From: an uncultured Megamonas sp.
GTDB lineage: Bacteria; Bacillota; Negativicutes; Selenomonadales; Selenomonadaceae
Length of the DNA stretch: 20,323 nucleotides
Assembly (NCBI GenBank): GCA_900554895.1
Contig: USIX01000020.1
Location: forward strand, 1-20,323
Direction of reading: 5' to 3'
The notes beneath the pieces are model-generated. The model made no database searches. It had not been told where the DNA came from and saw only the letters and a program-made list of their open reading frames with translations. The first letter of the stretch is position 1, and every line of letters begins with the position of its first letter. This document shows, in pieces, positions 15,155 to 20,323 of the stretch. A program made the position numbers and the translations under genes.

Positions 15155-16972
15155 ATGAATGATGTTATAGCAGAAAAATTAAAACTTCTACCGGACAAAC
15201 CGGGTGTTTATCTGATGAAAAACAGGCGCGGTCAGATTATCTACGTAGGCAAGGCAATAAAGCTGAAAAACCGTGTGCGCCAGTATTTTCAATCATCCCG
15301 CAATCATTCGGCAAAAACACTGGCGATGGTTTCGCATATTGAAGATTTGGAAACAATTATTACGGATAATGAACTGGAAGCGCTGATTTTAGAATGCAAT
15401 CTGATAAAAAAACATCATCCCAAATACAATATCATGCTGCGCGACGATAAAACGTATCCGTATTTAAAACTGACGCTTAATGAGGATTATCCACGCCTTA
15501 TTACGACAAGGCGCGTTATAAAAGACGGCAGCCGTTATTTCGGCCCGTACACGAGCGGTACGGCAATGAAGGAAACGCTCAATTTGCTGCGTCGCCTGTT
15601 CCCGCTGCGTACTTGCAAGAGTATGGGAGAAAGACCGTGTCTTGAATATCATATTAAACGCTGCCCGGCTCCGTGTGCCGGTTTTATAGATAAAAAAACT
15701 TACAATGAAATGGTCCGTTCCGTCTGCTGGTTTCTGGAAGGAAAAACGGAAGAAATCGAAAAAAATCTCACACAGAAAATGCAACAGCTAGCGCAAAACC
15801 TGGAATTTGAACTCGCCGGCAAAATACGGGACCAGCTTACAGCCATTCGGCAGATTACGGAGAAACAGAAAATACTGACGGATACGGGCGATATGGATGC
15901 TGTCGGTATGGCAAGTTCACCGCTCGGCACGTGTATGCAGATATTTTTCGTTCGCAACGGTAAAATACTCGGCAGAAATCAATTTCTGCTTACAGGAAAC
16001 GAAGAAGACAGCGGTGAAAACTGCCTCAGTGCTTTTTTTAAACAGTATTATAATGATGCCGTATTCATTCCGAAAGAAATACTGCTGCCGATAGATATGA
16101 AAGAAACTGCTCTTTTGGAAAAATGGCTGCTGGAAACGAAAAACGCCAAAGCTAAAATCATTGTGCCGAAACGCGGCGTGAAAAAAGATATTGTACAAAT
16201 GGCAAATGAAAACGCCGTTAAATATCTGCATGACCAGGAAAGCAGACTGCGTGATAATCAGGCCCGCAGTATAGGCGCAGTATATGATTTGCAAAAGTAT
16301 CTGAAACTTACGAAACCGCCACTGCGCATGGAATGTTTCGATATCTCGCATATCCAAGGTTCGGAAGCGGTAGCTTCAATGGTGGTCTTTCAGGACGGCA
16401 GACCGGATAAGGATTCGTATCGCCGATTTAAAATAAATTCTACGGAAGGTAAACCTGATGATTTCATGTCCATGCGCGAAGTTACGATGCGCCGTTACGG
16501 CAAGGCATCAACTGAAGAAATGCCGGATTTGGTCATTATTGACGGCGGTAAGGGACAGCTGAGTTCCGCTCTGGAAATAATCCGAGGTGCCGGTCATCTG
16601 TCTGTACCTGTAGTCGGGCTTGCCAAACAGTTTGAATATATTTTCACGGAATATTCGTCTGAACCTGTAATTTTGCCGCGTCAGTCGGATGCACTGTATC
16701 TGGTTCAGCAGATACGCGACGAAGCACACCGTTTTGCCATAACATATCATCGCAAACTGCGCACGAAACGCAATAAAATATCACTGCTTGATAATATTAA
16801 CGGCATAGGAGCAAAACGGCGAAAAGCATTATTTGACCGCTTTGAAAATATCGGCAATATAAAAAAAGCCACGGTGGAAGAATTGTCTTCCGTGCCGGGC
16901 ATCAGTGAAAATATCGCCAAGTCTATTTATAATTTTTTCCGCACGCATGAACTGATAAGTAAAAAAATATAA
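15155..16972 (+). CDS. uvrC: Excinuclease ABC subunit C (UvrC)
   Basis: This 605-residue protein is the dual-incision nuclease of nucleotide excision repair, acting with UvrA and UvrB. Order: GIY-YIG domain (PGVYLM 16-21, YVGKA 30-34, glutamate in NELEALILECNLIKK near 79-87) for the 3' cut; four cysteines C154, C162, C170 and C174 that match the iron-sulphur ligands; UVR helix pair (about 190-230) that contacts UvrB; RNase H-like nuclease with the MECFDISHIQG aspartate D396 for the 5' cut; and a terminal tandem helix-hairpin-helix (about 545-600). The start ATG at 15155 follows GCGAGGTG. Full-length, with no missing key residue. It sits between ydcF and the PHP gene. Confidence 0.98.
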   Translation: MNDVIAEKLKLLPDKPGVYLMKNRRGQIIYVGKAIKLKNRVRQYFQSSRNHSAKTLAMVSHIEDLETIITDNELEALILECNLIKKHHPKYNIMLRDDKTYPYLKLTLNEDYPRLITTRRVIKDGSRYFGPYTSGTAMKETLNLLRRLFPLRTCKSMGERPCLEYHIKRCPAPCAGFIDKKTYNEMVRSVCWFLEGKTEEIEKNLTQKMQQLAQNLEFELAGKIRDQLTAIRQITEKQKILTDTGDMDAVGMASSPLGTCMQIFFVRNGKILGRNQFLLTGNEEDSGENCLSAFFKQYYNDAVFIPKEILLPIDMKETALLEKWLLETKNAKAKIIVPKRGVKKDIVQMANENAVKYLHDQESRLRDNQARSIGAVYDLQKYLKLTKPPLRMECFDISHIQGSEAVASMVVFQDGRPDKDSYRRFKINSTEGKPDDFMSMREVTMRRYGKASTEEMPDLVIIDGGKGQLSSALEIIRGAGHLSVPVVGLAKQFEYIFTEYSSEPVILPRQSDALYLVQQIRDEAHRFAITYHRKLRTKRNKISLLDNINGIGAKRRKALFDRFENIGNIKKATVEELSSVPGISENIAKSIYNFFRTHELISKKI

Positions 16973-16994
16973 CCTAATTCAAGGAGGTTTTTTC

Positions 16995-17870
16995 ATGATA
17001 GATTTACATGTACATTCCACAATGTCCGACGGTACATACGCACCGGGAGAACTGGCCAAATTGGCAGGAATGAAAGGGCTGCACGCTTTTGCATTGACGG
17101 ACCATGATACGATTTTCGGCAATACTGCGGCAAAAATTGCCAGCATGGCCTATAAAGTAAAATTTATAAACGGTATGGAAATGAGTCTTAACTATGACGG
17201 TCATCAAATTCATGTCGTAGCACTCGGTTTCGATGAAAACAGTACCGCATTTAAAAATTTCTATAAACAGCTGCGTGAAAAAAAATCAGCTTCTATCGCC
17301 AATGTAATTGATTATCTGCACAAACAGGGGCTGGATATTTCCATGGAAAAAGTCAAACCGTACGCCACCGGCGACGGTGTGGACAAATACGCTATATTGC
17401 GCTATCTTATAACGAACCAGTCAGCTGTCGGTGATATTCAGTATTTATGGGACAAATACATTGACCCGGCTTTCCGCAAGCTGAAACTCGGTATTGTCGA
17501 AAATCCTAAGGCGGAAGAGGCAATATCGCAAATGCACGCTGCCGGAGCCGTAACGTCTCTGGCACATTTCCATAAAAAAATCGGGTTCATCAATAATAAC
17601 AGAAGTGAACAGGAACAGCATATAAAATACCTGCATGAAATGGGCTTGGACGGCATGGAGGCGTATTATCCGAGCTACAGCGATGAAGACAGAGCCTTTG
17701 CCCGTTATCTGATTGAAAAATACAGCCTGATGCCGACCGGCGGTACGGATTTTCATGGCGAGAACCGCCCGTCTGTTGCTTTGGGTACGGGTATAAACAA
17801 TAATATGAATGTACCGGACAAATTTTATACCGATATCTGTAATCGTCTAAAAAATAAATTGGATAATTAA
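16995..17870 (+). CDS. PHP-domain phosphoesterase (TrpH/RNase AM-like)
   Basis: A 291-residue stand-alone PHP protein with the metal-ligand set H5, H7 and D12 (LHVHSTMSDG), H37 (TDHDT), E62 (NGMEMS), H73 (HQIHVV), the SLAHFHK histidine and TDFHGE near the end. An insert of about 100 residues between the third and later motifs is typical of the YciV/TrpH group, which includes the 5'-to-3' exoribonuclease RNase AM and 3',5'-nucleoside bisphosphate phosphatase. Which of these it does cannot be settled here. The start ATG at 16995 follows AAGGAGG. It is 22 bases after uvrC and likely in the same transcript. Confidence 0.88.
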   Translation: MIDLHVHSTMSDGTYAPGELAKLAGMKGLHAFALTDHDTIFGNTAAKIASMAYKVKFINGMEMSLNYDGHQIHVVALGFDENSTAFKNFYKQLREKKSASIANVIDYLHKQGLDISMEKVKPYATGDGVDKYAILRYLITNQSAVGDIQYLWDKYIDPAFRKLKLGIVENPKAEEAISQMHAAGAVTSLAHFHKKIGFINNNRSEQEQHIKYLHEMGLDGMEAYYPSYSDEDRAFARYLIEKYSLMPTGGTDFHGENRPSVALGTGINNNMNVPDKFYTDICNRLKNKLDN

Positions 17871-17873
17871 TTT

Positions 17874-17914
17874 ACCTGTTGCGCTCGTCGTTCATTTTTG
17901 ACACAGAGAAAAAC
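17874..17914 (+). repeat. Palindromic intergenic element, copy 3 (partial)
   Basis: About 26 bases from ACCTG (17874) through GTTCATTTTT (17890-17899) match copy 2 at 4968-4993 with six mismatches, in the same orientation, and a GAGAAAAAC forms a degenerate right hairpin arm. The second half of the element is missing or too decayed. It lies four bases after the PHP gene stop. Confidence 0.5.
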
Positions 17915-17941
17915 AAACCAAAATCACCTGAAACTTGTAGT

Positions 17942-17980
17942 AAAAAAGCCCTTTAGGCAGAAATTCTGCTTAAAGGGCTT
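17942..17980 (-). terminator. Rho-independent terminator after glyS
   Basis: AAGCCCTTTA (17946-17955) pairs with TAAAGGGCTT (17971-17980), and GCAG/CTGC extends the stem. On the minus strand it is followed by six T (17942-17947). It lies 12 bases after the glyS stop. It may also end the plus-strand uvrC-PHP transcript, although the plus-strand T-run is displaced. Confidence 0.88.
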
Positions 17981-17992
17981 AACTGTTTTTGA

Positions 17993-20050
17993 CTATAAAA
18001 CAATTTTACTGAAATCAGCGATTGTTTTGATGAGCTTATCAATATTTTTCAACAAGGCAAGACGATTGTTTTTAACCTGCTCGTCCTTGTCCATAACCAT
18101 TACATTATCAAAGAAATTATTAATCGGAACAGTAAGTACCTGCATTTCTTCAATCGCTTTTACATAATCGGCTTTTACAATGGCGACATGCACTTTTTCT
18201 TCCACTGCGCTGTACGCTTCATACAACGCTTTTTCAGCATCAAGCGTAAATAAGGAAGGATTAATCTGTACTTTTTCCGCTTTTTTGCTGATATTACCGA
18301 CACGGACAAATGCCTGAATAGCTTCATTCATTTTGCCGGAAGCAATTTCTTCCGCTGTTGCGCAGGCTTTTGCGTAAGTATCGGCAATACTGCCTACATG
18401 TTTGAGTACGGCATCAATTATATCATAACGTACATTATTATCGCTCAGTACGTTTTTGATACGAAGCATGAAAAATTCTTCTACGTTCTTCTGGATTTGG
18501 TCGCGTTTTTCCTTATCAGTAATATGCAGCAAATCCATAGCTTTATCCGTAATTTCCTGAAGAGAAACCTGATAATCGGCTTCAATAATCGTATGCACGA
18601 TACCGAGCGCCTGACGACGCAATGCAAACGGGTCCTGCGAACCGGTCGGCACAAGCCCGCGGCTGAATGTAGCAACGATATTATCCATTTTATCAGCAAG
18701 GGAAACAAGACGACCTGCCGTTGTCGCCGGTTCACTGTCGCCGGCAAAACGAGGCATATAGTGTTCATAAATTGCTGTCGCTACCTGTGCTTCCTCACCG
18801 TCCAAAAGGGCATATTCACGACCCATGATACCCTGCAGTTCAGTAAATTCGCATACCATTGCCGTTACAAGGTCAGCTTTGGCAAGTTTTGCGGCACGTT
18901 TGGTAACGGCTATTTCAATTTCGCTTGCTTTCGTTTTTTCGCCGATGAATGCGGCAAGTTCCGCCAGACGTTCAGCTTTATCGTAAATCGTGCCGAGACC
19001 TTCCTGGAATACGACTGTCTTCAATTTTTCCACATAGTCTTCCAGTTTATGTTTCCGGTCTTCATCAAAGAAGAACTGGGCATCGGCAAGGCGGGCGCGC
19101 AACACACGTTCATTGCCGTGCTGAACTTTATCCAGACAGTAATCGCCGCCATTTCTTACAGTAATAAAGAGAGGCAGTAAATTATTATTGCCGTCTAATA
19201 CAGGAAAATAACGCTGGTGGTCGCGCATCGGCGTTATTACAGCTTCTTTCGGCAGTTTAAGATATTTTTCTTCAAACGTGCCGCAAAGTGCTGTCGGATA
19301 TTCAACAAGATATGTTACTTCCTCCAGCAAATCTTCCGTAATTTCCGCATGGCCGCCGTGCTGTGCTGCCAGTTCTTCAATCTGCGCCTTAATCATACTG
19401 CGGCGTCTGTCCTGGTCAACAATGATAAACGCCTTTTCACAGTCAGTAACATAATCGCTTGCTTTATCAATAGTGAAATCGCCTTCACTGAGGAAACGGT
19501 GTCCGCGCGATACTTTGCCTGATTTTACATTTGCTACAGTAAAATCGACAATTTCCGTATCAAACAATGCCACAATCCAGCGAAGCGGACGCACGAAACG
19601 AAAATCCAAATCGCCCCAGCGCATATTTTTCGGGAAAGTAAGACCTTCCACCAAATCTTTCAGTATTTCCGGTAAAAGAGCTGCCGTAGCCTTGCCTTCT
19701 TCCTTGCTTACGGCATAAACGTAACCGTCCTTAACCACAAGGTCCTTTACGTCCACTTTTTTGCCACGTGCAAATCCCATAGCTGCTTTTGTCGGATTGC
19801 CGTCCGCATCAAAAGCGATGGAAACAGACGGCCCTTTATATTCACTTTGTGCACCGGTCTGTTCTTCCGCCAGATTTTTAACGAGCAGAGCCGTTCTTCT
19901 AGGCGTACCGAGCGTTGCAACATTTTCATATTCAAGGCGCATTTCAGCAAATTTCGCGCCTGCCTTTTCTTTTAACTGAGCTAAAATTCCCGGCATAAAA
20001 TGAGCAGGAACTTCTTCAGTACCGATTTCCAGTAATAAATCTTTAGCCAT
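17993..20050 (-). CDS. glyS: Glycyl-tRNA synthetase beta subunit
   Basis: A 685-residue protein, the beta subunit of the two-gene (alpha2beta2) glycyl-tRNA synthetase. It begins AKDLLLEIGTEEVPAHFMPG, the family signature, continues through GLVPTGSQDPFALRRQALGI in the HD-like core, and ends with an anticodon-binding domain (VRVGNISKKA, about 570-640). With GlyQ it charges tRNA(Gly). The start ATG at 20050 overlaps the glyQ stop by one base (TAATG) and has AAAGGAG inside glyQ, so the subunits are translationally coupled. Length is normal (about 690). A terminator follows. Confidence 0.98.
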   Translation of the reverse strand: MAKDLLLEIGTEEVPAHFMPGILAQLKEKAGAKFAEMRLEYENVATLGTPRRTALLVKNLAEEQTGAQSEYKGPSVSIAFDADGNPTKAAMGFARGKKVDVKDLVVKDGYVYAVSKEEGKATAALLPEILKDLVEGLTFPKNMRWGDLDFRFVRPLRWIVALFDTEIVDFTVANVKSGKVSRGHRFLSEGDFTIDKASDYVTDCEKAFIIVDQDRRRSMIKAQIEELAAQHGGHAEITEDLLEEVTYLVEYPTALCGTFEEKYLKLPKEAVITPMRDHQRYFPVLDGNNNLLPLFITVRNGGDYCLDKVQHGNERVLRARLADAQFFFDEDRKHKLEDYVEKLKTVVFQEGLGTIYDKAERLAELAAFIGEKTKASEIEIAVTKRAAKLAKADLVTAMVCEFTELQGIMGREYALLDGEEAQVATAIYEHYMPRFAGDSEPATTAGRLVSLADKMDNIVATFSRGLVPTGSQDPFALRRQALGIVHTIIEADYQVSLQEITDKAMDLLHITDKEKRDQIQKNVEEFFMLRIKNVLSDNNVRYDIIDAVLKHVGSIADTYAKACATAEEIASGKMNEAIQAFVRVGNISKKAEKVQINPSLFTLDAEKALYEAYSAVEEKVHVAIVKADYVKAIEEMQVLTVPINNFFDNVMVMDKDEQVKNNRLALLKNIDKLIKTIADFSKIVL

Positions 20051-20289
20051 TATTTAGTTTCTCCTTTCTTTAAGAGAGGATAGCCGAGTTCTTCGCGCTG
20101 TTTTAAATAGCACTGTGCACACAGACGGGCAAGATTGCGTACGCGGGAAATAAACGCCGTGCGTTCCGATACGCTGATTGCACCGCGCGAATCCAGCAGA
20201 TTGAAAGTATGCGAACATTTGAGTACATAATCATATGCCGGATGAACATAACCGAGCTCAATTACACGTCCCAAAAAGTGAAACCCCAA
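20050..20289 (-). CDS. glyQ: Glycyl-tRNA synthetase alpha subunit, 3' fragment; frame lost near the window edge
   Basis: The last ~72 codons match the GlyQ C-terminus: [37 protein letters not shown] and a REELGYPLL tail. The alpha subunit holds the catalytic class II core, which would lie outside the window. The homology stops near position 20270. An in-frame TAA at 20290-20292 and unrelated sequence up to 20323 replace the residues that should precede RVIELG. So this is either a chimeric contig end or a gene broken by rearrangement. The apparent TTG start at 20289 is not a real start. Its stop overlaps the glyS start. Confidence 0.85.
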   Translation of the reverse strand: MGFHFLGRVIELGYVHPAYDYVLKCSHTFNLLDSRGAISVSERTAFISRVRNLARLCAQCYLKQREELGYPLLKKGETK

Positions 20290-20323
20290 TTATAAACCGC
20301 AATGGAAACAACAGGAACACCCA
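20270..20323. other. Terminal segment that does not read as GlyQ
   Basis: The GlyQ frame is unreadable here and no other frame gives the expected GlyQ residues. One minus-strand frame is open from the edge and reads [19 protein letters not shown] before a stop at about 20265; I do not recognise it. An assembly chimera at the contig end is the simplest explanation. Confidence 0.5.

Noticed and set aside
18398..19180. Long plus-strand reading frame (260 codons) opposite glyS
   Set aside because: It is antisense to a well-supported GlyS reading frame, has no ribosome binding site and no recognisable family, and is a typical shadow frame.
1..20323. tRNA genes, CRISPR arrays, insertion sequences with transposase, phage genes
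   Set aside because: No cloverleaf-like segment, regularly spaced direct repeats or transposase/integrase motifs were seen by eye; a tRNAscan or CRISPR finder run was not possible.

Overview
The window (about 20.3 kb, roughly 43% G+C by eye) looks like ordinary core chromosome of a low-to-mid-G+C Firmicute-type anaerobe, most likely a Negativicutes member (Selenomonadales, Veillonellales or Acidaminococcales). The taxonomy is inferred from gene content and order (ylxM-ffh-rpsP-khpA, split glycyl-tRNA synthetase glyQ-glyS, strong AGGAGG ribosome binding sites, TTG and GTG starts) and is not proven. There are no tRNA or rRNA genes, no CRISPR array, no phage genes and no transposase.

Layout. 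Positions 1-4845 lie on the minus strand: a partial beta-CASP metallo-beta-lactamase RNase-like gene and, upstream of it, dnaE. The region between dnaE and the next gene holds divergent promoters and a palindromic element. Positions 5150-9334 on the plus strand hold a small DUF5713-like acidic protein, then a close run of a double-domain U32 peptidase-family protein, a class III aminotransferase and an HD-domain phosphohydrolase, closed by a strong terminator. Positions 9441-11882 are the SRP/ribosome operon ylxM-ffh-rpsP-khpA, driven by a perfect consensus sigma-A promoter and ended by a terminator. scpB faces it convergently (minus strand, 11941-12540). Positions 12680-14276 are an AraC-type regulator that overlaps a thiamine pyrophosphokinase gene. 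Positions 14373-17870 are a YdcF/ElyC-like membrane protein, uvrC and a stand-alone PHP phosphoesterase. Positions 17993-20323 on the minus strand are glyS and the 3' end of glyQ. The last ~50 bases no longer read as GlyQ, which suggests a contig-end chimera or a rearrangement.

How the genes work together: most are housekeeping genes for replication (DnaE), repair (UvrC), protein targeting and translation (Ffh, YlxM, S16, KhpA, GlyQS), chromosome segregation (ScpB) and cofactor activation (thiamine pyrophosphokinase).

I found no obviously new multi-gene defence or mobile system. The best signals outside ordinary annotation are: (1) a dispersed palindromic intergenic element present in three copies, two of which bracket dnaE in inverted orientation, one of them forming a ~130-base structured leader with 8-bp terminal inverted repeats; (2) a U32 protein that is an internal tandem duplication whose second half has lost the iron-sulphur cysteines; (3) a DnaE whose PHP domain keeps all nine metal ligands; and (4) the loss of glyQ reading frame at the window edge.
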